Positions 17,611-26,071 of a stretch of DNA of 64,000 bases are shown one piece after another. The stretch is taken from assembly GCF_902459775.1 (NCBI RefSeq), contig NZ_CABPSQ010000002.1:124001-188000 (forward strand), in the 5' to 3' direction. This DNA is from Pandoraea captiosa. GTDB lineage: Bacteria; Pseudomonadota; Gammaproteobacteria; Burkholderiales; Burkholderiaceae. A model generated the notes under the pieces. It was not told the DNA's origin. It made no database searches and was given only the letters and a program-made list of their open reading frames with translations. The translations under genes and the position numbers were made by a program. Every line of letters begins with the position of its first letter. The first letter of the stretch is position 1.

Positions 17611-18384
17611 ATGAGCATGCTCGCATTCGAGAAGGTCGACAAGTTCTACGGCGAACACCATGTGCTCAAGGGCATCGACGCCACCATCGAGCGCGGCGAG
17701 GTCGTTGTCGTGTGCGGACCTTCGGGCTCGGGAAAGTCGACGCTGATTCGTACCGTTACGCGACTCGAAGCGATTCAGCGCGGACGGATTCTCTTCGAAG
17801 ACAAGGATGTGAATGCGCGCGACGTGAAGCTCAACGCGCTACGCGCGCGCATCGGTTTCGTCTTCCAGAGCTTCAATCTCTTTCAGAACCTGTCCGTGCG
17901 ACAGAACCTGATACTCGGCCCGACGAAGGTGCTCGGCATGTCGCGCGACGAAGCCGTAGCGCAAGCCGAGTCGCTGCTCGCCAGAGTTGGCCTAGTGCAC
18001 AAGATCGACGCCATGCCCGCGAACCTGTCGGGCGGGCAGCAGCAACGCGTGGCCATTGCCCGCGCCCTTGCCATGAAGCCGCCGCTCATGTTGTTCGACG
18101 AACCGACAAGTGCGCTTGACCCGGAGATGGTGCAGGAGGTGTTGCAAGTCATGCGATCGCTGGCCGACGACGGACTGACCATGATGATCGTGACGCACGA
18201 GATGGGATTCGCGCGCGACGTGTCGAGCCGCGTCTGGTTCATGGATCAGGGACAGTTGCTGGAGGACTCGCCGCCGTCGGCATTCTTCAGCCAGCCGAAG
18301 CACGCCCGCGCGCAGCGGTTCCTGCAGGACGTGCTGCGACCGTCGCCCACGATCAGCGTGCCGCGCGAGGCCGTGCTGGTCTGA
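17611..18384 (+). CDS. amino acid ABC importer ATPase
   Basis: This 257-aa ATP-binding subunit has Walker [10 protein letters not shown] (~residues 36-44), Q-loop FQSFNLF, signature [16 protein letters not shown] (~137-152), Walker [13 protein letters not shown] (~157-168) and switch His in VTHEMGFA. It belongs to the GlnQ/HisP type. The open frame begins upstream inside the permease, but ATG 17611 with AAGGGA upstream fits the family start ([14 protein letters not shown]). It completes the importer begun at 15358. Confidence 0.93.
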   Translation: MSMLAFEKVDKFYGEHHVLKGIDATIERGEVVVVCGPSGSGKSTLIRTVTRLEAIQRGRILFEDKDVNARDVKLNALRARIGFVFQSFNLFQNLSVRQNLILGPTKVLGMSRDEAVAQAESLLARVGLVHKIDAMPANLSGGQQQRVAIARALAMKPPLMLFDEPTSALDPEMVQEVLQVMRSLADDGLTMMIVTHEMGFARDVSSRVWFMDQGQLLEDSPPSAFFSQPKHARAQRFLQDVLRPSPTISVPREAVLV

Positions 18385-18518
18385 CGGACGCGTCCTCGCG
18401 CTACAGACCGGATAACTGGAACGCATCAACCAACGACCGCGCGTAATGTCCGGCAAGGGCTGGCAACTTCTGCCCCGCGCACCTCGTAAAACAAAGCACT
18501 ACGGAGAAGACTTTCATC

Positions 18519-19115
18519 ATGTCCACATCCCCCATGACCGAACAGCGCCAGGCTGCCGTGCGCGACGCCATTGCCGCCATGAAGGCGGCGCTCGCCCCGG
18601 CGGGCGAAACGCGCCCTGCGCTCGCTGCCGTGCTCGAACAGGTGAAATCGCTCGCGGCACGCACCGCGCTTTGGAGCGAAGCCGATTTTCCGCCGCCGTC
18701 GAATGATGAGTTGCAAGCGCGCTATCTCATTCACGAAGACGCCGACAAAACGTATGCGCTGTATCTGAACGTCATGCGTCCCGGCAAGAAGATAACGCCG
18801 CATAACCACACGACGTGGGCGTGCATCGCGGCGGTCGAAGGTGTCGAATACAACTATGTCTATCGTCGTACCGACGACGGCAAGACGCCCGGCGTGGGCA
18901 CGCTCGAAGTGAGCGACACGGTCGTGGTCGACCCGGGGCACGGGATTGCGCTCGCGTCGGACGACATTCACGCGGTCGAGATTCAGGGCGACGCGCCGAT
19001 TCGTCACCTGCACATGTATGGCCGTGCGCTGGAAACGCTCACCGAGCGCATCACTTTCGATCTCGCCAAAGGCACGTATCAGGTGATGGATATCGGTGTG
19101 AAGACGCGCCGCTGA
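18519..19115 (+). CDS. cysteine dioxygenase-type cupin
   Basis: This 198-aa protein is a thiol dioxygenase of the cysteine dioxygenase type I superfamily. The iron-binding His pair sits in [16 protein letters not shown] (~residues 89-104), with the third His in [13 protein letters not shown] (~162-174). Such enzymes oxidise cysteine to cysteine sulfinate, or 3-mercaptopropionate to its sulfinate; the sequence alone does not decide which. CGGAGAAG at 18502-18509 precedes ATG 18519. It follows the importer by 134 bases and precedes a rhodanese, which fits uptake and catabolism of a sulfur amino acid in the cytoplasm. Confidence 0.85.
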   Translation: MSTSPMTEQRQAAVRDAIAAMKAALAPAGETRPALAAVLEQVKSLAARTALWSEADFPPPSNDELQARYLIHEDADKTYALYLNVMRPGKKITPHNHTTWACIAAVEGVEYNYVYRRTDDGKTPGVGTLEVSDTVVVDPGHGIALASDDIHAVEIQGDAPIRHLHMYGRALETLTERITFDLAKGTYQVMDIGVKTRR

Positions 19116-19329
19116 TGCACCAGTGATGCCGCATCGACCGATGCGAAGCCCGCCATCGGTCGAGCGCGACCGCCGATATTCCTGACGGCGCGGGACCCGC
19201 CGCGCCACCTGCGCCACCTTTTGCGACTGCATCACACCGCCCAATACAGGCGGTGCGGACTGACTCATCCCTACGCTTTGGCCTCGGCCTGGCGGAACCG
19301 ACAACCGACATTACGTTACGACATCGGCT

Positions 19330-20931
19330 ATGACATCGTTCACTCCTCATTTTGTGCCGCCTGCCAGACTCAAGGCATGGTTGCACGACGGCGCCGAGAT
19401 CGCCGTGTTCGACGTGCGAGAGCACGGCCAGTACGGCGAGGCGCATCTCTTCTATGGCGTGACGTTGCCATACAGTCGGCTCGAACTCGATATCTTGCGG
19501 CTCGCGCCGCGTCGCAACGCACGCGTGGTGGTGTACGACACCGACGAAAGCGTGGCGGTGTTGGCGGCGCAACGTCTGGCGGCGCTTGGATATACGGATG
19601 TCTACGTGCTTGAGGGCGGCACCGACGCTTGGCGTCAGGCGGGCTTCACGTTGTTCGCCGGCGTGAACGTGCCGTCGAAGACGTTCGGTGAGCTCGTGGA
19701 GATGGCGTATCACACGCCGCGCGTGACGGCGCGCGAGCTCGCGGCCATGCGCGAGCGTGGCGACAACGTGGTGATTCTCGACGGCCGACCGGTGAACGAA
19801 TACCTCAAGATGACGATTCCGTCGTCCATCTGCTGCCCGAACGGAGAACTCGGTTACCGCATTCGTGACCTCGTGCCGGACACGACGACGCCTATCGTGG
19901 TCAATTGTGCGGGCCGCACCCGAAGCATCATCGGGGCGCAGACGCTGATCAATCTCGGCATTCCCAATCCGGTCATGGCGTTGGAGAACGGCACGCAGGG
20001 CTGGTATCTCGAAGACCTCCCGCTCGAACATGGCAGCACGCGTCGCTATCCCGACACGGTCACGCCGTCGAGCGTTGCGTCGATGCGTGAGGCCAGCAAC
20101 GCGCTTGCCGAGCGTTTCGGCGTTCCCGAGGTGGACGCCGCGACGTTCGCACAATGGGCGGAGGATACGTCACGAACGCTTTTCCTGTGCGACGTTCGCA
20201 CGCCGGAGGAGTTCGCTGCGGGCACATTGCCGGGTGCGCAGCATACGCCGGGCGGTCAGTTGATTCAGGCGACGGACCAGTATGTGGGGGTGCGGCATGC
20301 GCGCGTGGTGCTGTTCGACAACGACGGCGTGCGTGCGCCGATCGTGGCGAGCTGGCTGCGTCAGCTCGGCCACGATGCTTACGTGTTGCGCGATGGACTT
20401 GCGAGCGGTGCGTCGCTGGCCGAGCCGGTGCCGGGCGTTGTCGCGACGCTGCCCGAAGTCGACGTCGCCACGTTGGCATCGGGGCTGGCAAACGGCGACG
20501 TGACGGTAATCGACGTGCGACCGAGCATGAGTTTCCGGCGCGGCCACGTGCCGGGCGCGCAATGGGCGATTCGTCCGCGACCGACCTCGCTGCCTGCCGG
20601 ACGCGACGTCGTGGTGATCGCCGATGAGCGTGGTGTTGCCGAGTTGTTCGTTGCGGACTGGCGACGCGCGCATGCGCAGGACTCACGTACGTTCTCGTGG
20701 CTCGCCGGTGGTTTCAACGCGTGGTCGGCGGCGGGGCAGCCGGTCGAGGCGTCGCCCGAGTCTCCGCCGGATGCGGAGTGCATCGACTACCTCTTTTTCG
20801 TGCACGACCGGCACGATGGCAACAAGGCTGCGGCGCGTCAGTATCTCGCGTGGGAGACCGGCTTGCTCGCGCAGCTCGACGAGCAGGAGCGCGGCGCATT
20901 CCGTGTTGGTGATGCCGCTGCCACGAAGTAA
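19330..20931 (+). CDS. four-domain rhodanese-like sulfurtransferase
   Basis: This 533-aa cytoplasmic protein has four rhodanese-like domains: ~15-110 (VFDVREHGQYGEAH), ~135-240 (ILDGRPVNEYLK), ~278-375 (LCDVRTPEEFAAGTLPGAQH) and ~385-480 (VIDVRPSMSFRRGHVPGAQW). Only the second keeps a catalytic cysteine, Cys193 in NCAGRTR. The corresponding loops in the others read YDTDES, FDNDG and ADERG. A ~50-residue tail (CIDYLFFVHDRHDGNKAAARQYL) follows. Rhodaneses move sulfane sulfur from thiosulfate or persulfides. Between a thiol dioxygenase and a cystathionine beta-lyase, it probably handles sulfur released from cysteine. Confidence 0.88.
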   Translation: MTSFTPHFVPPARLKAWLHDGAEIAVFDVREHGQYGEAHLFYGVTLPYSRLELDILRLAPRRNARVVVYDTDESVAVLAAQRLAALGYTDVYVLEGGTDAWRQAGFTLFAGVNVPSKTFGELVEMAYHTPRVTARELAAMRERGDNVVILDGRPVNEYLKMTIPSSICCPNGELGYRIRDLVPDTTTPIVVNCAGRTRSIIGAQTLINLGIPNPVMALENGTQGWYLEDLPLEHGSTRRYPDTVTPSSVASMREASNALAERFGVPEVDAATFAQWAEDTSRTLFLCDVRTPEEFAAGTLPGAQHTPGGQLIQATDQYVGVRHARVVLFDNDGVRAPIVASWLRQLGHDAYVLRDGLASGASLAEPVPGVVATLPEVDVATLASGLANGDVTVIDVRPSMSFRRGHVPGAQWAIRPRPTSLPAGRDVVVIADERGVAELFVADWRRAHAQDSRTFSWLAGGFNAWSAAGQPVEASPESPPDAECIDYLFFVHDRHDGNKAAARQYLAWETGLLAQLDEQERGAFRVGDAAATK

Positions 20932-21098
20932 GCTGTGCAGACGCGCCTGGTGCCGATGTGGCTATCCAGGCGTGAGTGCTTTATCCGAAATCGAGGCGCC
21001 AGCGTCGGCGCGTCGTGTGCGCCGAGATGCGCACGACGCCATCGTCCGAACTGTCAGCACTCCCTGAATCGTCCGAATCGCCTTCACTACGCCAGATC

Positions 21099-22298
21099 AT
21101 GTCCCGACAAGCCCCCCATACTCGCCCTTCCCGTCTCGCCACACGCCTGGTGAAGGGCGGCACGGATACCGTCGTCGTTGGCGGTCATGCCGTCAATCCG
21201 CCTGTGGTGCGCGCCTCCACCGTGCTGTTCGAGTCGATGGATGCGATGAACGATGCTCGTCGCCGTCGTGGCACCGAGCGTATGTTCACGTACGGCGCGC
21301 GGGGGAACCCGACGGGCTTTGCACTGGAGGACGTCGTGGCCGGGCTGGAGGGCGGATATCGGACGCGTCTGTTTCCGACGGGGCTGGCGGCGATCTCCAT
21401 GGTGTTCCTCGCATACGTGCGGCCGGGCGATCACGTGTTGGTTGCGGACTGCGTGTATCAGCCGCTGCGTCATTTCGTGCAGACGTTTCTCAAGCCATGG
21501 GGCGTGCACGTCACGTTTTTCCGTGCCGATGGCAGCGACGCCGCCGAGCACATGACGGCGCGCACCAAGTTGATTTACGTGGAAGCGCCCGGCTCACTCG
21601 TCTACGAGATGTGCGACATCCCGGCGCTGGCCGATCTGGCCCATCGCCATGGTGCGCTGCTGGTGGCCGACAACACGTGGGGATCGGGCGTGCAATGCCG
21701 TCCGTTGATGTTGGGCGCGGATATTTCCGTGATGGCGGCGACGAAGTACCTGAGTGGCCACTCCGACGTCATGATGGGGACGGTGACGACCACACAGGAA
21801 GTCTGGCAGACGCTCTCGACGATGGCCGACGCGCAGGGTGTCGCCGTGAGTCCGGACGACGCCTATCTGGTGCTGCGCGGCACACGCACGCTCGCTGCGC
21901 GTTTGCAGATGCATGAGCGACATGCACTGGAGGTGGCGCATTGGCTGGACGGGTTGCCGGATGTGGCGCGCGTGTTCTGTCTTGCGTTGCCGACGGATCC
22001 GGGACATGCGTTGTGGCAACGCGATTGTCTCGGCACGAACGGTTTGGTGTCGTTCGAGTTTGCGAACGCAACGCCGGAGCAGGCCGATCATTTCGTCGAT
22101 TCGCTTACGCTGTTCGGCATTGGCGCGTCGTGGGGCGGGTTCGAGAGCCTGGCGACGGTGTCGAACGTGGTCGGCACGCGCACGTGCGAGGACTGGTCGC
22201 ATGCGGGGCCGATCGTTCGCCTGCATATCGGCCTGGAAGATCCTCAGGATCTGATCGACGATCTGGCGGCGGCGTTCGGGAAGGTGTTCGGCGGTTGA
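21099..22298 (+). CDS. metC: cystathionine beta-lyase (PLP enzyme)
   Basis: This 399-aa Cys/Met metabolism PLP enzyme cleaves cystathionine to homocysteine, pyruvate and ammonia, and family members also degrade cysteine or cystine. The PLP lysine is in AATKYLSGHSDVMMG (~residues 206-220), with the binding Asp in LLVADNTWGSG (~186). The substrate-side tyrosine-like motif YGARGNPT (~64-71) and the C-terminal GIGASWGGFESL stretch are typical of MetC rather than MetB. ATG 21099 is used as start; the frame is open upstream to 20976 but without family similarity. It closes the sulfur block begun at 14259. Confidence 0.88.
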   Translation: MSRQAPHTRPSRLATRLVKGGTDTVVVGGHAVNPPVVRASTVLFESMDAMNDARRRRGTERMFTYGARGNPTGFALEDVVAGLEGGYRTRLFPTGLAAISMVFLAYVRPGDHVLVADCVYQPLRHFVQTFLKPWGVHVTFFRADGSDAAEHMTARTKLIYVEAPGSLVYEMCDIPALADLAHRHGALLVADNTWGSGVQCRPLMLGADISVMAATKYLSGHSDVMMGTVTTTQEVWQTLSTMADAQGVAVSPDDAYLVLRGTRTLAARLQMHERHALEVAHWLDGLPDVARVFCLALPTDPGHALWQRDCLGTNGLVSFEFANATPEQADHFVDSLTLFGIGASWGGFESLATVSNVVGTRTCEDWSHAGPIVRLHIGLEDPQDLIDDLAAAFGKVFGG

Positions 22299-22452
22299 GA
22301 TTTACGCGGGACCGACGTTCCGACGTTCGGCATCGGCGGTGGGCGTGTCCGCGATGGCCGGGAGGTGCCGAACTGCGGCTGTCGTGTCGCCGCGATGCGC
22401 TGGCTGTTCGTGGGACGGAGACGTAGTCGGGTCGAGGTCACGTCGAAAAAGG

Positions 22453-22483
22453 AAACGGCATGCGATCCGGCCGCATGCCGTTT
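22453..22483 (-). terminator. terminator after the beta-lactamase gene
   Basis: A 12-bp perfect stem (22453-22464 with 22472-22483, AAACGGCATGCG arms) and 7-base loop lies just past the stop of the minus-strand beta-lactamase gene. T-rich sequence follows on the minus strand (A-run at 22446-22450 on plus), and a TTTT run on the plus side means it may also stop the metC transcript. Confidence 0.8.
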
Positions 22484-22501
22484 TCGTCGGCTGACTGGTG
22501 A

Positions 22502-23743
22502 CTACTTCGTGGACGTCGGCGTAGGTGTCGGAGCGGGGGGCGTTCGCGCGCCGTCGAGCGTGGTCAGAATGAGATGCGCGGCGCGAATGCGTTCATCCAT
22601 CGCGTAGTTCTTGTTCGCGAGCAGCACGATACCCATTTGCTTGGACGGCACGAAGGCGACGTATGCGCCAAAGCCATTCGTCGAGCCGGTCTTGTTGACC
22701 CACGAGACGGGAGACGGCGCCATCGGCGGGGCAAATTCGCGAGCGGGCGTCGGTTCGTAGGCCATGCGCGACGAATTTCCTTCGAGCAGGGTGTCGACGG
22801 TGACCGGATACGGGTATTGCTCCCAGATCAGGTCTTGCGTCATCGGTGCATCGAAGAAGTAACTGGAGCGAGTCGCATAGATCGCGTGGCGAAGACGTCG
22901 GTCGTGCACTGTCTCACCGAGGTTCGCCCGCAAGAAGCGCAGCAGGTCGCTCGCGGTCGTTTTCACGCCGTAGGCTTCCGGCTCGAACACGCCGGGGCTC
23001 ACACGCACCGGCTTCCCATCCTTATATCCCCATGCATAGTTGGCCTGCTGATCTTCCGGCACACTCAGGTAGGTGTGCTTGAGGTCCAGCGGCTTGAAGA
23101 CGTGGTCGCTCATGAGCGTGGCAAAGTCGCCGTGCATGGCGCGTGCGGTCAGCCAACCGAGCGCGCCGATGCTGACGTTGGAGTACGTTCGTACCGTGCC
23201 GGTGGGTTTGGCGGGCTTCCACGCTTTGAGGTATTGGGTGATCTCGTCGGTGTTTCCGATGTTGTCCGGCACCTGCAGCGGCATGCCGCCGGTGGTGTGC
23301 GTGGCGAGATTCAGCAGTTTCACGTCGCCGAACGGAGTGCCGGCGAATTCGGGGGCGATACGGCTTGTCTTGTCCGTAAGGGAGAGGGCGCCTGCGGCTT
23401 GCGCATAGGCGGCGAGCGTGGCGGTGAACGTCTTGCTGACGGAACCGATTTCGAACAGCGTGTCGTTCGTCACCGGCTTGTTGGCGGCTTTATCGGCGAG
23501 GCCGTAATCGAAGAGATAGGACTGTCCGTCAAAGACGATCCCGACGGCCATGCCCGGGATCTCCTGACGCGCCATGAGCGGGCCGATGGTCTTGTCGACG
23601 AGCGATTTGATTTCGGCCTGTCGAGGATTCGTCTGATCCAGCGGGTTCGCCTCCGCGGCATAACTGCGTGCGCTGAAGGCCATCCAGCCGATGGCGGCAG
23701 TCGCTGCGAGCGCAGCGAAGAGGGTGAAGTAGGGCTTGTTCAT
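22502..23743 (-). CDS. ampC: class C (AmpC-type) beta-lactamase
   Basis: This 413-aa periplasmic serine hydrolase has a signal peptide (~1-30, ending SYAA). All three class C motifs are present: SVSK with nucleophile Ser101 and Lys104, YSN at 187-189, and KTG at 351-353. The oxyanion context THTTGGMPLQVPDNI also fits class C beta-lactamases. It would hydrolyse cephalosporins if expressed. A Pro/Thr tail of ~15 residues extends past the usual end. No ampR is beside it, so inducible control by that route is not visible. A terminator follows. Confidence 0.9.
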   Translation of the reverse strand: MNKPYFTLFAALAATAAIGWMAFSARSYAAEANPLDQTNPRQAEIKSLVDKTIGPLMARQEIPGMAVGIVFDGQSYLFDYGLADKAANKPVTNDTLFEIGSVSKTFTATLAAYAQAAGALSLTDKTSRIAPEFAGTPFGDVKLLNLATHTTGGMPLQVPDNIGNTDEITQYLKAWKPAKPTGTVRTYSNVSIGALGWLTARAMHGDFATLMSDHVFKPLDLKHTYLSVPEDQQANYAWGYKDGKPVRVSPGVFEPEAYGVKTTASDLLRFLRANLGETVHDRRLRHAIYATRSSYFFDAPMTQDLIWEQYPYPVTVDTLLEGNSSRMAYEPTPAREFAPPMAPSPVSWVNKTGSTNGFGAYVAFVPSKQMGIVLLANKNYAMDERIRAAHLILTTLDGARTPPAPTPTPTSTK

Positions 23744-24085
23744 CGACGGTCATCTCCGTATGAAGGCGCATCGGGCCGTTCATTCTGAACCCTTGCGAGC
23801 GATGCACGAAGCGTAAACCCAAATTTGAGGGGAGGCGCAGCGGGGGGACGTAACGGATGTAACGGACGCAACTTATGTCGGCTCGAGCGAAGCGTCGTAA
23901 GCGGAAAGGCACATGAAGCACGATTCACTTCTACGTACAAGCTCAGTCCATCCGCTTCGAAACTTGACGACGTCGTCGAACGCCTTTGAGGAAATGCATT
24001 GCGCAGTCGTGACAGTGGAACTCATCAAGGCTGGCCGAAGGTAGCGTCATAACGATGAAATCTGATCGCGAGCAGCAGCTTGAAC
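23744..24085. other. intergenic, no gene seen
   Basis: This gap separates the beta-lactamase promoter side from the last gene of the CDI orphan array. Short frames exist, but none has a ribosome binding site or sensible product. The repeat GTAACGGATGTAACGGACG at ~23848-23866 is a minor direct repeat. I see no RNA gene or operator I can name. Confidence 0.5.
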
Positions 24086-24241
24086 TCATGAATATTTAAC
24101 CAATACGGTAACGATCACGAGGCACACGACCACAATCGTCATCCAATAGACCGCTCTTTGTGATCGAGTTGCCTCGTCGTATTTCTCAGTAAGAGTCTTG
24201 GTGAAAGTTTCGCGCAACATCTGTTCCCATGGCTTCTTCAT
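24086..24241 (-). CDS. 51-aa single-helix membrane protein, candidate immunity to the orphan toxin tip
   Basis: This short gene starts ATG at 24241-24239 and stops at 24086-24088. The product begins MKKPWEQMLRETFTKTLTEKY and contains one strongly hydrophobic helix (~residues 32-48, TIVVVCLVIVTVLV). It begins eight bases after the stop of the orphan CdiA tip at 24250, the spacing expected of a toxin-immunity pair. Membrane immunity proteins are known for membrane-acting CDI toxins. That it neutralises the 24250 toxin is inference from order and spacing. A membrane-anchored helper of other function is possible. Confidence 0.55.
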   Translation of the reverse strand: MKKPWEQMLRETFTKTLTEKYDEATRSQRAVYWMTIVVVCLVIVTVLVKYS

Positions 24242-24249
24242 GACATTGC

Positions 24250-24606
24250 TCACTCGCCAAGTTTATGTCCATGACCAATCGGAGTCACACCTGCACCTGT
24301 CGTTCCGATCGCGGACTCGAGTGCCCAACCACCTGTGTACGAATGATTGATACCGCCGCCCACGCCGACGAAAGGATTTGCAGTTGGAACAAATCCGGAC
24401 GCGCCAAACGAGCCACCCTGCAAATAGTCGCTCGTGGATTCAGCGTTGGCCCCCGCTACGTTGCTTCCGGCGACGATTGAGAACTCAAGTTTTCCCACCG
24501 GTGCAGGATAGGGTCTTCCGACAGCGCCAGTCACGAATGCGTCACCGTTATCGGTATCGTCGCTCAGGTCATTGAACGTGCTTGCACGCTTAGACGTCAG
24601 CCCCAC
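24250..24606 (-). CDS. orphan CdiA C-terminal tip (toxin fragment)
   Basis: The first ~16 residues (GLTSKRASTFNDLSDD) match GLTSKLGGVLNDLSDE of the full CdiA at 26674-36060, after which the sequence diverges into a Gly/Ala-rich tip ending INHSYTGGWALESAIGTTGAGVTPIGHGHKLGE-like sequence. The frame is open only to 24636 and no strong start exists (GTG 24606 is the best), as usual for orphan tips that lie in wait for recombination onto cdiA. Toxin activity is not identified; the Gly-rich hydrophobic make-up and the membrane-type immunity candidate suggest a membrane target. Confidence 0.6.
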   Translation of the reverse strand: MGLTSKRASTFNDLSDDTDNGDAFVTGAVGRPYPAPVGKLEFSIVAGSNVAGANAESTSDYLQGGSFGASGFVPTANPFVGVGGGINHSYTGGWALESAIGTTGAGVTPIGHGHKLGE

Positions 24607-24747
24607 GCCCCACCCCTCGCGCAGCCTATTGCGTTGTCACCGCTCCTCCAACCGCTGCCGTAGATCACTTTAGGAAGGAAACGCTGGTGTACAGAAGTAG
24701 CGTGAAAGCTAAGGACATCAAAAGCCCTCGGAAAATCACGCTTCATC
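24587..24747 (-). repeat. vestigial cdiA segment joined to immunity-gene tail, copy 1
   Basis: Reading on the minus strand, 24747 to ~24660 copies the 3' end of the small membrane protein gene at 25328 (shared run includes GGACATCAAAAGCCCTCGG on the plus strand). From ~24650 to 24587 it resembles the cdiA segment at ~27811-27880. The second copy is at 25258-25407. The immunity tail here has no start, so it is a dead piece. Confidence 0.8.
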
Positions 24748-24777
24748 GGAATTGAGATTATGAAAATTGATATTTGA

Positions 24778-25167
24778 CTATTTGGTGGAGTTCTTGCCTA
24801 GTTTAATTTCAAGATTTCTTCTAAATTCGTCTATCGATCTTTTGCTTCCGTAAATAGTGATTTTGATTCCATGTATGGAAATCAAGAGTTTCCCACTTCC
24901 CCATTCGTTAGATATCACCTTCACGTCTCGATAACGGTATGAAGTTCCAAACAAAAGACAAGTTACGAGGTGTCGCTCGTAGAGAGTTAGTCGATAGAAT
25001 GTTCCGGCACTACGAATCGCTCCGCTTCCCATAATCACTATCGCACGGATGCTGCAAATACTTCGCCCCCCGACACGGTCTACGCGTCGCCGAATCGCAG
25101 GGACTACGGTGAGAATGAATAAGAAAAATGGAATTGCGAATAATTCAATCGAAAAACTGACCGTCAT
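24778..25167 (-). CDS. 129-aa protein with N-terminal membrane helix, candidate immunity protein
   Basis: I do not recognise it. An N-terminal hydrophobic helix (~residues 5-25, FSIELFAIPFFLFILTVVPAI) is followed by a basic, probably folded part with ISNEWGSGKLLISIHGIKITIYGSKRSIDEFRRNLEIKLG at the end. Base composition is AT-rich, unlike the core genome. It lies between the two copies of the duplicated cdiA/immunity-tail repeat, so recombination between them would delete exactly this gene. By position it is an orphan immunity gene whose toxin partner has been reduced to a short stub upstream (~25190-25257). Confidence 0.55.
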   Translation of the reverse strand: MTVSFSIELFAIPFFLFILTVVPAIRRRVDRVGGRSICSIRAIVIMGSGAIRSAGTFYRLTLYERHLVTCLLFGTSYRYRDVKVISNEWGSGKLLISIHGIKITIYGSKRSIDEFRRNLEIKLGKNSTK

Positions 25168-25257
25168 AAGCGTCGAGTTGATTGCTGGTAATTTTATGAA
25201 GGCTTGCCGGGTGCTACTGTCGCCGTAGGTTGCTCACGTAAGCGAACATGTCGCCGT

Positions 25258-25407
25258 GTTTGGACGTCAGCCTCGCATCGTGCGGAGCCGAATGCGTCGC
25301 CACCGCTTCTCCAACCGCTACCGTAGATCACTTTCGGAAGGAAGCGCTGGTGTACAGAATTAGCGTGAAAGCTAAGGACATCAAAAGCCCTCGGAAAATC
25401 ACGCTTC
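25258..25407 (-). repeat. vestigial cdiA segment joined to immunity-gene tail, copy 2
   Basis: This copy pairs with 24587-24747. Positions 25407-25328 are the real 3' end of the gene at 25328, and ~25320-25258 is the cdiA-like piece (LTSKHG on the minus strand, against LTSKLGG in CdiA). Over the immunity-tail part the two copies differ at only a few positions; over the cdiA part they have drifted and one has lost about ten bases. Confidence 0.8.
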
Positions 25408-25588
25408 TTATGTTAATAAATTCTATTAGGTCGATAAATTCAAGCTTCTTGTAGCACCCTGTAGTGAATAAACAATGGATAAATAACCCGATAATCCAGG
25501 CGATTGACAAGAGGGCCCAGCACACCAAGAGGCTTGAAATGAAAATAAGAAGAAATTCACCCATTTTTGAGAAATTAACTTTTTTCAT
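25328..25588 (-). CDS. 86-aa two-helix membrane protein, candidate immunity protein
   Basis: Two hydrophobic stretches are clear: ~residues 10-36 (GEFLLIFISSLLVCWALLSIAWIIGLF) and ~62-80 (VIFRGLLMSLAFTLILYTS). The rest is short and basic. The gene is AT-rich. Its 3' end is copied at 24660-24747. It follows the 136-aa membrane protein by 72 bases and is followed at once by a vestigial piece of cdiA. Order and composition fit a CDI immunity gene, but no intact matching toxin tip is adjacent. No family is recognised. Confidence 0.55.
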   Translation of the reverse strand: MKKVNFSKMGEFLLIFISSLLVCWALLSIAWIIGLFIHCLFTTGCYKKLEFIDLIEFINIRSVIFRGLLMSLAFTLILYTSASFRK

Positions 25589-25660
25589 AAACTCCCGAAT
25601 TGGACTTTCTATCTGATGAAGATTCTTGTCACATTCGCTTGGGATGTGGCGAAATGATCG

Positions 25661-26071
25661 TTATTCGTTGTTGACAATCCAGATAGAAGTGATTCCTGAT
25701 GTTACGCCTGCAAGCCAGCAGACACCGAAAATCAAAAGAAATTGAATCGTTCGGGTCCGATAGAGTTTTCCGCGACTGTTGAGATAGTCGTCGGAGATGA
25801 GTGAGTGATGCGTTAATCCATTTGCACCAAAAATGCTCTTTCCTGGTTGCGGGCTATTAATCATTTTGATAAAGAAAAAACCCGCCGCAAACAGAGATAA
25901 AATTCCGAAGACTATGGATGTGCAAAAAAAGGTGGTCGTCGTGGAGGCGAGAATTCTAGCGGTCAATGATTTTTTGTCGACAAGAGATTTGAATATCGAA
26001 AAAAACGAAAAAATCTGAAATGAAAGAATTGCAAGAAATGCGACGATTCGTCTGCAAATAATGATGTTCAT
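25661..26071 (-). CDS. 136-aa membrane protein, candidate immunity to orphan toxin at 26068
   Basis: Three hydrophobic segments appear: ~8-28 (IVAFLAILSFQIFSFFSIFKS), ~43-68 (ASTTTTFFCTSIVFGILSLFAAGFFF) and ~110-130 (IQFLLIFGVCWLAGVTSGITSIW). The start codon overlaps the stop of the orphan toxin tip at 26068 by four bases (ATGA), so the two are translated together. That coupling and the AT-rich base use make it the likely immunity partner of that tip. No known family is recognised. Confidence 0.6.
   Translation of the reverse strand: MNIIICRRIVAFLAILSFQIFSFFSIFKSLVDKKSLTARILASTTTTFFCTSIVFGILSLFAAGFFFIKMINSPQPGKSIFGANGLTHHSLISDDYLNSRGKLYRTRTIQFLLIFGVCWLAGVTSGITSIWIVNNE

Noticed and set aside
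20976-21098. Upstream extension of the cystathionine beta-lyase
   Set aside because: The added residues are Arg/Ser-rich and unlike any PLP enzyme N-terminus. The family start is met at ATG 21099.
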